Part shown: one piece after another, positions 7,769-15,654 of the stretch
How the letters are laid out: every line of letters begins with the position of its first letter
Numbering within the stretch: the first letter of the stretch is position 1
Assembly: GCA_018238155.1 (NCBI GenBank)
Contig: JABCTZ010000041.1
Coordinates: 1-64,000 of the forward strand
Source: Candidatus Heimdallarchaeota archaeon
GTDB lineage: Archaea; Asgardarchaeota; Heimdallarchaeia; JABLTI01
Direction of reading: 5' to 3'
DNA length: 64,000 nt
Program-made: the position numbers and the translations under genes
The notes under the pieces: model-generated
What the model was told of the DNA's origin: nothing
The model's database searches: none
What the model saw: the letters and a program-made list of their open reading frames with translations, nothing else

Positions 7769-8635
7769 TTATTTAGACAAATTTTCAATTATTATTTTCC
7801 ATATTTCTTTTAGCTCTTCTGCAACACAATTTTTTGGCATTTCCAATATACTCTTACGTGCAATGATACTTTGAGGAACAATTGTATCATAAGGTATTTT
7901 TCCGGCAAGGACAATACCATTTTCTTTACAGAATTTCTCTATTTCTTGAGTTATCCGTTCATTCAAATCGCTTTTATTTATGCATACAAGAGCTTTTACG
8001 TTAAAATGGATTGTCACATCTAGAATACGTTTTAGGTCATGAATTCCACTTAACGTTGGTTCCACAACAATGAGTGCTAAATCTACTCCGGTTATTGAGG
8101 CGATGACAGGGCAACCAATACCTGGAGATCCATCAACAATAACATATGTTAGGTTTTTTTCTTCAGCAATTTTGCGAGCTTCTTTTCTTACTGTGTCTAC
8201 AATTCGTCCGGAAGAGCCTTCACCAATTTCCATATTTGCATGGACAAAAGAACCGAAGCGTGTATTTGATATTAATATTCTTGCAGATAAAAATGCTTCA
8301 AGAGTCAATGCTTTTTCAGGGCAAACACGTATACAGAGACCGCATCCTTCACATCGATATCTATCATATGTATCTGCAGTGATAGCATCAAATTGACAAT
8401 GTTCTCCACACAAATTGCATTTTTTGCATAAATCTTCATTACGAACAACTTTCTTGGAAATGTTCAAATCTGTTGTAGAAATTATTTCTGGGTGAAGTAT
8501 TAGATGCAAATCAGGTGCATCTACATCTGCATCAGCCATTACAGCACTACCTTTTGCCAGATAAGCTATCCCTGCTGCAACTGTTGTCTTTCCTGTACCT
8601 CCTTTCCCACTAATAATTGTAATTTGTTTAACCAT
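7769..8635 (-). CDS. MinD/ParA-family ATPase with inserted ferredoxin domain
   Basis: A protein of 289 residues. It begins with a deviant Walker A, SGKGGTGKTT (9-18). A 2[4Fe-4S] ferredoxin insert follows (LCKKCNLCGEHC and YRCEGCGLCIRVCP), then VIVDGSPGIGCPV (Walker B-like) and VEPTLSGIHDL. This is the COG1149-type Mrp/NBP35-related family, often found next to NifX-like proteins and thought to work in Fe-S or metallocofactor handling. The ATG at 8635 was chosen because it has a GAGAGGAG ribosome site and overlaps the upstream gene's end by 8 bp, indicating translational coupling. It is a tandem paralog of the gene at 8628-9476. The binding motifs are seen; the partner protein is unknown. Confidence 0.85.
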   Translation of the reverse strand: MVKQITIISGKGGTGKTTVAAGIAYLAKGSAVMADADVDAPDLHLILHPEIISTTDLNISKKVVRNEDLCKKCNLCGEHCQFDAITADTYDRYRCEGCGLCIRVCPEKALTLEAFLSARILISNTRFGSFVHANMEIGEGSSGRIVDTVRKEARKIAEEKNLTYVIVDGSPGIGCPVIASITGVDLALIVVEPTLSGIHDLKRILDVTIHFNVKALVCINKSDLNERITQEIEKFCKENGIVLAGKIPYDTIVPQSIIARKSILEMPKNCVAEELKEIWKIIIENLSK

Positions 8636-9476
8636 TAAATTTAACTCTCCTCTCGATTTCTGCATATAAATTTTGGAATCGTTTTTTCCATTCAGGCATT
8701 ATTTCCACTAATGATTTTCCTTCAGAATAAGCCTTAGCAATTTCTTTTTCAAAAGGAATTTTCATTAATATTGGTATATCTTCCTTTTTACAGAATTCTT
8801 CTACTGAATTATCCCCGCCCAATCCGTCACGATTAATGATCACTCCAAAAGGTATTCCTAGACTTTTAACTACGTTTACTGCAATTGTTAAATCATACAG
8901 ACCAAAAGGAGTTGGTTCAGTAACTAATATGCAATAATCAGTTTCATTTATTGTTTCAATGACAGGACATGAATTTCCCGGTGGGGCGTCTAATAGAGCA
9001 ATAGAGTTGTTTTTAATTTTTGATTTTACTTTTTGAATGACAGGTATTCCTCTTGGAATTCCAATATCTAATAATCCATTAACAAATTCGATGGAATCAT
9101 ATGCTTTCCCAATATTAATTTCACCTACACAGAATCTCTGTTCTGAGATTGCATCTTCAGGACAAACAAATTCACATGCTTTGCAGCTCATACACAATTC
9201 CTTGAAAAAGATAATAGTATTTGGTAAAGCTACCAATGAATTAAACTCACATGCTTCAGCACAAAGACCACATTTTGTGCATTTTTCATCATCAATTAAA
9301 GGATTGTAAACAGTAACGCTTTCTGTTGTCAATATTGTTGGTTTAAGGAAAATATGTGCATTTGGTTCTTCTACGTCACAATCAAGAAATTGACATTCTT
9401 GTAATGAGATTGCGAGATTAATTGCTACTGTTGTTTTTCCAGTGCCACCTTTGCCACTTGCTATGCTAATTTTCAT
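8628..9476 (-). CDS. MinD/ParA-family ATPase with inserted ferredoxin domain (paralog)
   Basis: A protein of 282 residues. The N-terminal SGKGGTGKTT is followed by DCDVEEPNAH and two ferredoxin Cys clusters (CTKCGLCAEAC and CMSCKACEFVCP). ALLDAPPGNSCPV and VTEPTPFGLYDL come later. It has the same architecture as its downstream partner, so the two may form a heterodimeric ATPase, as related Mrp-type pairs do. It belongs to a minus-strand cluster with two NifX-like proteins and a DUF5320-like protein. The likely role is ATP-dependent binding or transfer of Fe-S or other metal clusters. No nitrogenase genes lie nearby, so nitrogen fixation is not implied. Confidence 0.85.
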   Translation of the reverse strand: MKISIASGKGGTGKTTVAINLAISLQECQFLDCDVEEPNAHIFLKPTILTTESVTVYNPLIDDEKCTKCGLCAEACEFNSLVALPNTIIFFKELCMSCKACEFVCPEDAISEQRFCVGEINIGKAYDSIEFVNGLLDIGIPRGIPVIQKVKSKIKNNSIALLDAPPGNSCPVIETINETDYCILVTEPTPFGLYDLTIAVNVVKSLGIPFGVIINRDGLGGDNSVEEFCKKEDIPILMKIPFEKEIAKAYSEGKSLVEIMPEWKKRFQNLYAEIERRVKFNG

Positions 9477-9543
9477 ATTGTTTGCCTACTATGCTTGATT
9501 TTCATAATAAAAGAAATTAAAAAAGAAAAAAAGAGTAATTCTG

Positions 9544-9903
9544 TTAGTGTTTGCTTTCAGTACAGCCATCTGTTTCAGAGGCCATTGTAAGCTCTCCTTT
9601 ATTATAAGATTCTAAAGCTTCTTTCACTTGAACACGTTGAGTAATAAATACTCCAATGTTAAGTTCATTGAATAAATTGATAGCTTTTCTTCCAAGTCCT
9701 TTACAAATAAGAACATTTATTTTACTATTTTGTAAAGTCACAGGTGCAGAGTTTTTTCCTCCAAAATGTTCACCAATATTTTCAAGAACGGAAACATCAT
9801 TGTTTTCTGTATCAACTACTGTATATAGTGGTGCTCTACCAAAATGGTCTGCCATTGTTGCTTCTAATTTTTTATCGTCCATTACAGGGAATGCTATTTT
9901 CAT
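9544..9903 (-). CDS. NifX/dinitrogenase iron-molybdenum cofactor-like protein
   Basis: A protein of 119 residues starting at the ATG at 9903 (MKIAFPVMDD). It has the RNase-H-like NifX/NifB C-terminal fold pattern: an MADHFGRAPLYTVVD strand, VLICKGLGRKAINLF, and IGVFITQ. The tail is TDGCTESKH. Relatives bind or carry Fe-containing cluster precursors. It lies between another NifX-like gene and two MinD/ferredoxin ATPase genes on the same strand. That is a conserved grouping in anaerobic archaea and bacteria. The cargo is unknown, and standalone members are not proof of nitrogenase. Confidence 0.8.
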   Translation of the reverse strand: MKIAFPVMDDKKLEATMADHFGRAPLYTVVDTENNDVSVLENIGEHFGGKNSAPVTLQNSKINVLICKGLGRKAINLFNELNIGVFITQRVQVKEALESYNKGELTMASETDGCTESKH

Positions 9904-9923
9904 TTTAATCAAACTCGTTTTTT

Positions 9924-10325
9924 TTACTGATTGCGTCCTCTTCCTTGTCCCATACCGCGACCACCACCCATTCCAGTGTGTCCACTATTAGATGGTCCAG
10001 TTGCTTGGGGTAATTCTTTATTTTTAAGTTTAGCTAGTGCATCATTTATTGATCCGCTAAAAATATACGTCTCGATTTTTGCTGCATTGAGTGTCATAAA
10101 TGCATTTGGTCCATATTGATTAGAAATAACTGCATCTACTTTGTGTTTAGCAATTATTTGCGCTGCCATAGTTCCTGCTCCATGACCTTCGTATTGAGCT
10201 TTATTTTCAAAAGCTTCAAATGACATATCATTCAATTCAACGATAATAAAATGACTACATCGTCCAAATCTTGGATCTACGGGTCCTTCTAGATTATCAT
10301 TTGTTGCTGGTATTGCTACTCTCAT
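9924..10325 (-). CDS. NifX-like protein with Gly/Met/Arg-rich tail
   Basis: A protein of 133 residues from the ATG at 10325, with an AGTGAT ribosome site upstream. The core matches the NifX family: MRVAIPATNDNLEGPVDPRFGRC, FIIVELND, AQIIAKHKVDAVISNQYGP, IETYIFSG. The last 20 or so residues are unusually rich in Gly, Met and Arg (TGMGGGRGMGQGRGRNQ). Similar glycine-rich segments occur in the neighbouring DUF5320-like protein. It ends about 20 bp before the second NifX-like gene. A role in binding or delivering metal clusters with the MinD-type ATPases is inferred. Confidence 0.8.
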   Translation of the reverse strand: MRVAIPATNDNLEGPVDPRFGRCSHFIIVELNDMSFEAFENKAQYEGHGAGTMAAQIIAKHKVDAVISNQYGPNAFMTLNAAKIETYIFSGSINDALAKLKNKELPQATGPSNSGHTGMGGGRGMGQGRGRNQ

Positions 10326-10406
10326 TCGTATCACTTTGTATTAGATAGTACTATTATATTATTAATTAATAAATTAAATAGAAATTCTTCTGAATTATCT
10401 TTTCAA

Positions 10407-10763
10407 TTATCTTAATCGTTTTAGTTTTTGTTTCAAATCTTTTAACTCAGTTTCCAAGTCATTTATCTGGTTAGCGAGTGTATTTCTTTCTTGTTTAGGA
10501 TTCTCTTCAGTGAAATTCTGGAAGGTTTCTTGCCAATATTTACTACTTGGTGTACCTGCAGAATAATCTTTCAGAAATTCATCCATTTGCCCTGTTTTTT
10601 GTAAATATGTTGCACAAGGACCCATACCTCTTCCTAATCCAATTCTATTTCCTCTACTTGCAAAGCCAGGTGAATTTCCATTCTTGATCCATCTAGGTGT
10701 ACCAGTTAATTCATACATTCTTCTATGTCTGCCGTTTTGATTGTTTCCTCTGCCATTTCTCAT
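10407..10763 (-). CDS. DUF5320-like Gly-rich coiled-coil protein
   Basis: A protein of 118 residues from the ATG at 10763 (MRNGRGNNQNGRHR). The N-terminal half is Gly/Arg-rich with the motif GLGRGMGPC. The C-terminal 35 residues form a predicted coiled coil (LANQINDLETELKDLKQKLKRLR). This layout is that of small DUF5320 proteins, which travel with NifX-like proteins and Mrp-type ATPases. It is the first gene of the minus-strand Fe-S cluster and is divergent from a DUF134 regulator gene. The single Cys in GPC could touch a metal cluster. Function unknown. Confidence 0.65.
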   Translation of the reverse strand: MRNGRGNNQNGRHRRMYELTGTPRWIKNGNSPGFASRGNRIGLGRGMGPCATYLQKTGQMDEFLKDYSAGTPSSKYWQETFQNFTEENPKQERNTLANQINDLETELKDLKQKLKRLR

Positions 10764-10823
10764 AATGTTCACGATTACACTATTTTTGTGTAATGCCACA
10801 TAATTCACTTTTGCTATTTAAGG

Positions 10824-10847
10824 CTTTTTGTTCATATGCACAAAAAG
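10824..10847. promoter_or_regulatory. Palindrome in the divergent promoter region, candidate operator
   Basis: CTTTTTGT (10824-10831) and ACAAAAAG (10840-10847) form a perfect 8-bp inverted repeat around TCATATGC. It lies between the divergent DUF5320-like gene and the DUF134 gene, whose product is predicted to bind DNA. It could be an autoregulatory operator. This is inferred from position only. Confidence 0.35.
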
Positions 10848-10909
10848 ATAATAAGCTTCTTAAGGGTCAATTAAGCTACAATTGTATAGAAAAACAGATT
10901 GGTGATTAT

Positions 10910-11248
10910 ATGAGAAACTATCGCTGTCGAAGGGGACGAAGGATGGGTCCAGAAGAGGATTATATGCAACCGATGCGAGGAAGACCTCTCAAAGAAATAG
11001 AAATTGAGGCTTTCCCAAAAATAGAAAGAGTTGTACCAAGTCCCCAAATATCTGATGAAACAGTTTTTTTATCAATAGCAGAATATGAAGCGTTACGTTT
11101 AGTAGATCTTGAAGGTTTGAATCAATTTGATACAGGAAATTCAATGAACGTATCTAGGGGAACGATATGGCGATTATTAGATTCAGGAAGAAGAAAATTG
11201 ATTCAAGTTATAGCTGAAGGCAAGAATCTAGAAATTGAAAAACAATAA
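10910..11248 (+). CDS. DUF134-family predicted DNA-binding protein
   Basis: A protein of 112 residues. The start is ATG at 10910, preceded by GGTGAT. The N-terminus is basic (MRNYRCRRGRR). Then come IEAFPKIERVVPSP, VFLSIAEYEALRLVDLEGLNQ and the helix-turn-helix MNVSRGTIWRLLDSGRRKL, all hallmarks of the DUF134 (COG1342) family. Members are predicted regulators that accompany NifX-like and MinD/ferredoxin genes. It is divergently transcribed from that gene cluster across a short region with a perfect palindrome. It most likely controls the cluster, perhaps in response to iron or Fe-S status; the signal is inferred. Confidence 0.85.
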   Translation: MRNYRCRRGRRMGPEEDYMQPMRGRPLKEIEIEAFPKIERVVPSPQISDETVFLSIAEYEALRLVDLEGLNQFDTGNSMNVSRGTIWRLLDSGRRKLIQVIAEGKNLEIEKQ

Positions 11249-11382
11249 TAATGTTAGAAATAGTTATTTTTATAAAGAAAACCTTTATGAAATATTATTT
11301 ACCAGTTTAGGTTAATTAAAATCAAATGAAACATTTGACAATTACTAAATTTTAAAGATTGGTTACTAATTGAGAGATTTCA

Positions 11383-12165
11383 ATGTCCGCTGAAAAAACA
11401 GAAAAAATTGATGATAATAAATTGAAGGAAAACATTCGAAATTTAATTGGTAATAAAGATGAGATAAATTTAGAATGGCTAAAAACGGTTACTCAAGCTT
11501 CTGCAGCAGAAATATCAAAGCTTATTATACAAGAATTCGGTTTAGTAGTTTTAGATGGGATGATTTATTCTAAGGAAAAAGCTGAAAGAAAATTAAAGCA
11601 GATGCAAGAATCCGCTCAAACGGTTGTTGATAGAGAAGCTTTTCGTAAAGGTCCAGTAGATATTGATATGATGAAATTGCGAGAAAGACTATGGACTGCG
11701 AGATTTAGTGAAAAAATTTTAGGGCAAAAAAGACACCAATTCTGTCCTATTTGGGCTTTTTTGGAGGGGCAAAGTAGTAGCATTATTCTTAGATATGATT
11801 GGATTTCTCGATTGGATAAAGCAGAGAAAGATGGACTTTACACTAATCTTAAAACTTATGATCTGGTGGAGCTTATTGATGAAATCGGTGAGAACTATAA
11901 AGGAAGAGCTAGGGTTGTTTTCGCAAAAACACATCCAAGAAATACTACGTTATTTAATAATAAATCAATGTGGATTCTCTTTTTAGTGGCGGAAGCTGAA
12001 GGAGGTATAAGACTAGAAGGTTTGGATATGATCAATATTCTCACTCTTTCCACCAAATTTAGATCTCGGGAAGTTGCCTTTAAATGTTTAAGTGAATATA
12101 TCGAGTTTATTAATTTCATCGTGAATGATCCTTCAATATTTGAAGAAGTAATTATAGCAAAATAG
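11383..12165 (+). CDS. Uncharacterised protein with N-terminal winged-helix-like region
   Basis: A soluble protein of 260 residues without signal peptide or membrane helix. Residues about 15-63 read like a winged-helix unit (LEWLKTVTQASAAEISKLI, then LVVLDGMIYS). A charged helical linker follows. From about residue 110 comes an alpha/beta domain that includes CPIWAFLEGQSSSIILRYDW and RARVVFAKTHPR. I do not recognise the family. It stands alone on the plus strand and converges on citX. A regulator or adaptor is possible but not shown. Confidence 0.5.
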   Translation: MSAEKTEKIDDNKLKENIRNLIGNKDEINLEWLKTVTQASAAEISKLIIQEFGLVVLDGMIYSKEKAERKLKQMQESAQTVVDREAFRKGPVDIDMMKLRERLWTARFSEKILGQKRHQFCPIWAFLEGQSSSIILRYDWISRLDKAEKDGLYTNLKTYDLVELIDEIGENYKGRARVVFAKTHPRNTTLFNNKSMWILFLVAEAEGGIRLEGLDMINILTLSTKFRSREVAFKCLSEYIEFINFIVNDPSIFEEVIIAK

Positions 12166-12203
12166 CTCTCTTCTTTAACACATTGGAAAAAAAAACGAAC
12201 AGT

Positions 12204-12716
12204 TTATTCCTCAACAAATTTTTTTAACAATGTATCAAAAAACAAACGTAATTCTATTTGTGAGTGGGTATTTTCACGCATACAATAAATAGCAATATTA
12301 TTACAAAGATAACACTTTCGTTTAGTTTCTCTTTCAATATGTGAATCAGAATTGGGACCCAATACGTCAATATCCAATAATCGACCAATGGTAAAATTTT
12401 CTTCAAAATCTATTGAGGATTTTTTAACTTTTACCGGACCATCTTTTGCTAAGAAAAATGCTTCAGGACCTAGAATAGTTTCATTTTGCTCTAAAAGAGA
12501 GATCTCTTTGTGATTTTTTTTCATGTAGCTACAATAACTAAATTTACTTTTCTGGAATGCTTCTCTTATTTCAAGAGAGTTCTTAGGCCAAGAAGGGATA
12601 TTAAATTTGAAGCTAATTATGGTGGATTTATACTCCTGTTTAAAGTTATGCTGCTTAATCCAGCGAATCTCTTTAGCTCGCAGAATCTGTTTTTGAATAG
12701 CTTCAATTTCGGTCAT
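12204..12716 (-). CDS. citX: CitX, apo-citrate lyase phosphoribosyl-dephospho-CoA transferase
   Basis: A protein of 170 residues from the ATG at 12716, preceded by AGAGTGA. The C-terminal half carries the CitX signature GRLLDIDVL, then KRKCYLCNNIAIYCMRENTH (paired Cys and a terminal His). Upstream, LGPEAFF matches the SGPEG segment of enterobacterial CitX. CitX attaches the 2'-(5''-triphosphoribosyl)-3'-dephospho-CoA arm to the citrate lyase acyl carrier protein CitD. The CitF/E/D genes lie directly upstream on the same strand. A possible terminator separates citF from citX. No citG (prosthetic group precursor synthase) or citC (acetate ligase) was seen in this window. Confidence 0.85.
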   Translation of the reverse strand: MTEIEAIQKQILRAKEIRWIKQHNFKQEYKSTIISFKFNIPSWPKNSLEIREAFQKSKFSYCSYMKKNHKEISLLEQNETILGPEAFFLAKDGPVKVKKSSIDFEENFTIGRLLDIDVLGPNSDSHIERETKRKCYLCNNIAIYCMRENTHSQIELRLFFDTLLKKFVEE

Positions 12717-12767
12717 AGAAATCACTCTTATTTTACTATAAACAAAACAAGTCTTTAGAAATTTTTC

Positions 12768-12802
12768 TCAAAAAAATGGAAAGAAGAAATCCTTGTGGAT
12801 TT
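12768..12802 (-). terminator. Hairpin with T-tract after citF
   Basis: AAATCC (12787-12792) and GGATTT (12797-12802) pair around TTGT. On the minus strand the hairpin is followed by a T-tract (complement of the A-run near 12769-12775). It lies about 10 bp beyond the citF stop and would partly separate citF from citX. Confidence 0.4.
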
Positions 12803-12811
12803 TCTCTCAAG

Positions 12812-14362
12812 TCACTTTTTAATTTGACGTATAACATCAAGAATCGTTCCATCACGATGTTCGATTACTGCGACAATTCTATCTTCAAATGGAATAGGAT
12901 CAGGAGCTCCACCTACCAACTCAAAAGCGATATCCCGGAGTGCTTCGATTTTCATGAAATTAATCTCATTTAACTTCACTAGCTTCGTGTAATACTTGCA
13001 TTTAGGATTAATAGCAACACCATAATCGGTTACTACCACATCAATATTCATACCTGGTGAAGTAACAGTTGTTACACGATCAATAACAACTGGATTACGT
13101 CCTCGTAAGAGAGGTAAAGCAACAATTGTTAATTTTGCTCCTTCTGAAGTGTCTTGATGACCACCAATACCATGCAATATTCGACCATCAGATTCAGTAA
13201 CTACATTGACATTATAGTTTATGTCAACTTCTGTCGCACCTAAAACAACAGTATCAAGAACGTTAACTGCTGCACCACTGCTATGAATATTGGCATATTG
13301 TGAAGCACCAATTCCAATATGATTTGGGTTATTTTTTAGTGACTGAATAGCTATTTTATCAAAAGCTTGAACATCTAAAATTCGAGTAAACAATCCTAAC
13401 TCAAGCATTTCGACAAGAGCAGAGGTAGATCCTCCCATGCCAAAAGAACCTTTGATATCTAATTCCTTCATTCGCTCACTTAGGTACTTCGTTACTGCTA
13501 AAGTAATACCTCCAGCTCCACTTTGAAATGAAAAGCGGTCTTTTAATAAACCAGAGCCTTCAATGACTTTGACACATGTTTTAGCAATACCCAAGCGTAT
13601 AGGGTCTCGAGTAATTCTTGTTGTTCCAGAGACAATACCATCAGGATCTCCAATTGGTTCCTTTATCACAACAACATAATCAACATGGTTTTGATTGATA
13701 AAGATATTATTGCAAGGAAATGGTACAAGATTATTAGTAACAGCTATAACCATATCTGCAAATTGTGCGTCAGGCACCATATAACCCAGAGGACCACAAG
13801 CTTGTTCTCCATCTACTCCATTAAGATTACCAAACTCATCGGCTGTTGGAGCACCAATAAAAGCAACATCTATTTTGCAATCTCCATCCTCGATTGAACG
13901 AGCTCGTCCTCCATGAGATCGAACTGTAAGAATACCTTTCAGCTTTCCACGAGAAATTGCATCTCCAACGGGACCGGTAACCCCACAACTGATATTTGAA
14001 ATTGTTCCATCTTCAATATATTTTACTAAAGGAGCATGAACTGGATGAATGGATGAAGGTGCTAGAGTGATATTTTTTATTCCTTTTTCAGCAATTTTCT
14101 TGATGACTAAATTCATTAAATTGTCTCCACCTCTAAAATGATGATGAAAACTAATAGTCATACCATTTTTTAATTCCGATTTTTCAATAGCTTCATCAAT
14201 TGATTGCAAAAGCTTTGTTTCACCTGGCAATCTTCTTCTAATTCTAGTAGCTGCTTTATGAGTTGGCATTGTATATTGTCCTAAGCCCATAAATGGCTGA
14301 AGTTTGCGCCCTTTGATTTTTTTTGGAATGTTTCTTCCAACGATATTTTTAGTGAATTCCAT
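12812..14362 (-). CDS. citF: Citrate lyase alpha subunit (citrate:ACP transferase)
   Basis: A protein of 516 residues, the normal CitF length. Typical segments are MTISFHHHFRGGDNLMN near the N-terminus, SHGGRARSIEDGDCKIDVAFIGAPTAD, FGMGGSTSALVEML, and a C-terminal DVVVTDYGVAINP. CitF moves citrate onto the ACP arm, displacing acetate, before CitE cleaves it. The start is ATG at 14362 with GAGGGT upstream. The gene is 17 bp from citE and in one operon with citD, acn and icd. Bacterial-type citrate lyase is uncommon in archaea, which suggests transfer; the direction of carbon flow is not decided by sequence. Confidence 0.95.
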   Translation of the reverse strand: MEFTKNIVGRNIPKKIKGRKLQPFMGLGQYTMPTHKAATRIRRRLPGETKLLQSIDEAIEKSELKNGMTISFHHHFRGGDNLMNLVIKKIAEKGIKNITLAPSSIHPVHAPLVKYIEDGTISNISCGVTGPVGDAISRGKLKGILTVRSHGGRARSIEDGDCKIDVAFIGAPTADEFGNLNGVDGEQACGPLGYMVPDAQFADMVIAVTNNLVPFPCNNIFINQNHVDYVVVIKEPIGDPDGIVSGTTRITRDPIRLGIAKTCVKVIEGSGLLKDRFSFQSGAGGITLAVTKYLSERMKELDIKGSFGMGGSTSALVEMLELGLFTRILDVQAFDKIAIQSLKNNPNHIGIGASQYANIHSSGAAVNVLDTVVLGATEVDINYNVNVVTESDGRILHGIGGHQDTSEGAKLTIVALPLLRGRNPVVIDRVTTVTSPGMNIDVVVTDYGVAINPKCKYYTKLVKLNEINFMKIEALRDIAFELVGGAPDPIPFEDRIVAVIEHRDGTILDVIRQIKK

Positions 14363-14379
14363 ACTAAATACCCTCTAAA

Positions 14380-15297
14380 TTATCTCTTTCTCCCTGCTTT
14401 TGCACGTTTCAAAATCCTTTCAGATCTCTTCACAACGGGAACATCAATCATTCTATTATCCACACAAATAACACCCACACCTTGCTCTTGAGCAATTTTA
14501 TAAGCACCTACAATTCTTTCTGCTCGTTCTATTTGCTCCTCAGTAGGCATGAATGATTTATGAATTAATTCAATTTGACTTGGGTGAATACATGCTTTTC
14601 CGTCATATCCTAACCGAACTATTTTCTTTGTTTGAAGTAATAAACCAACATTGTCTCTGATGTTTGTGTAAACAGTATCATAAACTTGAATACCTGCTCC
14701 CCGTGCTGCTAGGAGTAATTTTGATCGAATGTACAATAATTCTTCTCCCTCAACAGTACGTTCCGCGCCTAAATCTGCTGTTAAATCTTCACCACCAGGG
14801 CTTATTCCAACGATTCTATCACTAGCTAAAGCAATTTGTTCAGCTTGTAGAACACCCCAAGCAGATTCGATAATTGGAGTTAATTTTACTGTACCAATTG
14901 CCATACCATTTCTTTCTTCGATATTGGCCATTTTATCACATATTTCTAGTATTTGTTTATGCGTTTCGGCTTTTGGTAAAACTATTGCATAAGGTTTTGT
15001 GGGGATAATTTCATTCAAATCATCTTCAAAAAATTCTGTCCCTAAAGGGTTAATTCTAACTGTTACTTCTGTTTCACCGAAATTCAGTGCTTTAAGTGCA
15101 TTACGAACCAATATCCTTGCAGAGTCTTTCTGATTGATAGCAACACCGTCTTCCAAATCAAATATTACTTGATCTGCACCAAAGAGAGGAGCATTTCGAA
15201 TCATTGCAGGATTATTGCCTGGAATGTAAAGGCGAGTCCTTCGTATTTTTGTTACATCTTCAATAGTTCGTTTTATAATTTTAACATCTTTTGCCAT
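14380..15297 (-). CDS. citE: Citrate lyase beta subunit (citryl-ACP lyase)
   Basis: A protein of 305 residues of the HpcH/HpaI aldolase superfamily. Visible signatures are RTRLYIPGNNPAMI, QVIFDLEDGVA, VRINPLGTEFF, IVLPKAE, ESAWGV, GGEDLTADLG, and KACIHPSQI near the end. The acidic residues in LEDGV and the ESAWG segment form the Mg2+ site. CitE splits citryl-ACP into oxaloacetate and acetyl-ACP. The start is ATG at 15297 with a consensus AGGAGG 7 bp upstream. It lies 2 bp after citD and 17 bp before citF. Confidence 0.95.
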   Translation of the reverse strand: MAKDVKIIKRTIEDVTKIRRTRLYIPGNNPAMIRNAPLFGADQVIFDLEDGVAINQKDSARILVRNALKALNFGETEVTVRINPLGTEFFEDDLNEIIPTKPYAIVLPKAETHKQILEICDKMANIEERNGMAIGTVKLTPIIESAWGVLQAEQIALASDRIVGISPGGEDLTADLGAERTVEGEELLYIRSKLLLAARGAGIQVYDTVYTNIRDNVGLLLQTKKIVRLGYDGKACIHPSQIELIHKSFMPTEEQIERAERIVGAYKIAQEQGVGVICVDNRMIDVPVVKRSERILKRAKAGRKR

Positions 15298-15299
15298 TC

Positions 15300-15578
15300 C
15301 TATACCTCCTTTTGAACAGCTCGACTCAATGCTGTTTCCGTTCGGGCTTTTATTGTGAACCCTAAAGCTCCTTTGTCAATTGCTTGAATATTTACATCTT
15401 CTACTTCAAATTCCTTTATTATAGATTCAATTTCTTCACGAATTTTTCTACCATATTGAACTGAAGAAGATGATTCAAGATTTATTACTATACCAGTACC
15501 AGTTTTCCCCTTTTTTACAGTAACTAGAATATCTTGAGATTCAAGGGTTCCGGCTTGTGTTGAACGAAGAATTTTCAC
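15300..15578 (-). CDS. citD: Citrate lyase acyl carrier protein (gamma subunit)
   Basis: A protein of 92 residues from a GTG at 15578, chosen over an upstream TTG at 15608 because GGAGAT lies about 8 bp before it. This start places QAGTLESQD so that the serine is residue 14, the same number as the prosthetic-group serine in E. coli CitD. Later segments INLESSSSVQYGRKI and ALGFTIKARTETAL fit the family. CitD carries the phosphoribosyl-dephospho-CoA arm that CitX attaches. It is the first of the tightly packed citDEF genes and lies 76 bp downstream of aconitase. Confidence 0.92.
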   Translation of the reverse strand: MKILRSTQAGTLESQDILVTVKKGKTGTGIVINLESSSSVQYGRKIREEIESIIKEFEVEDVNIQAIDKGALGFTIKARTETALSRAVQKEV

Positions 15579-15654
15579 AATGATTATCTCCAAATACTTT
15601 TTGAGCAAATTACTTTTTTTCTTATGAAAGAGTTGAAGTCAAGTGAAAATTCAC

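Noticed and set aside
8628-10325. Nitrogenase-related operon because of NifX-like proteins
   Set aside because: No nifH, nifD, nifK, nifE, nifN or nifB was seen. Stand-alone NifX-like proteins with MinD/ferredoxin ATPases are common without nitrogen fixation.
12204-12716. Unrelated Cys-rich hypothetical protein
   Set aside because: GRLLDIDVL and the Cys/His arrangement, together with the citDEF neighbours, identify it as CitX.
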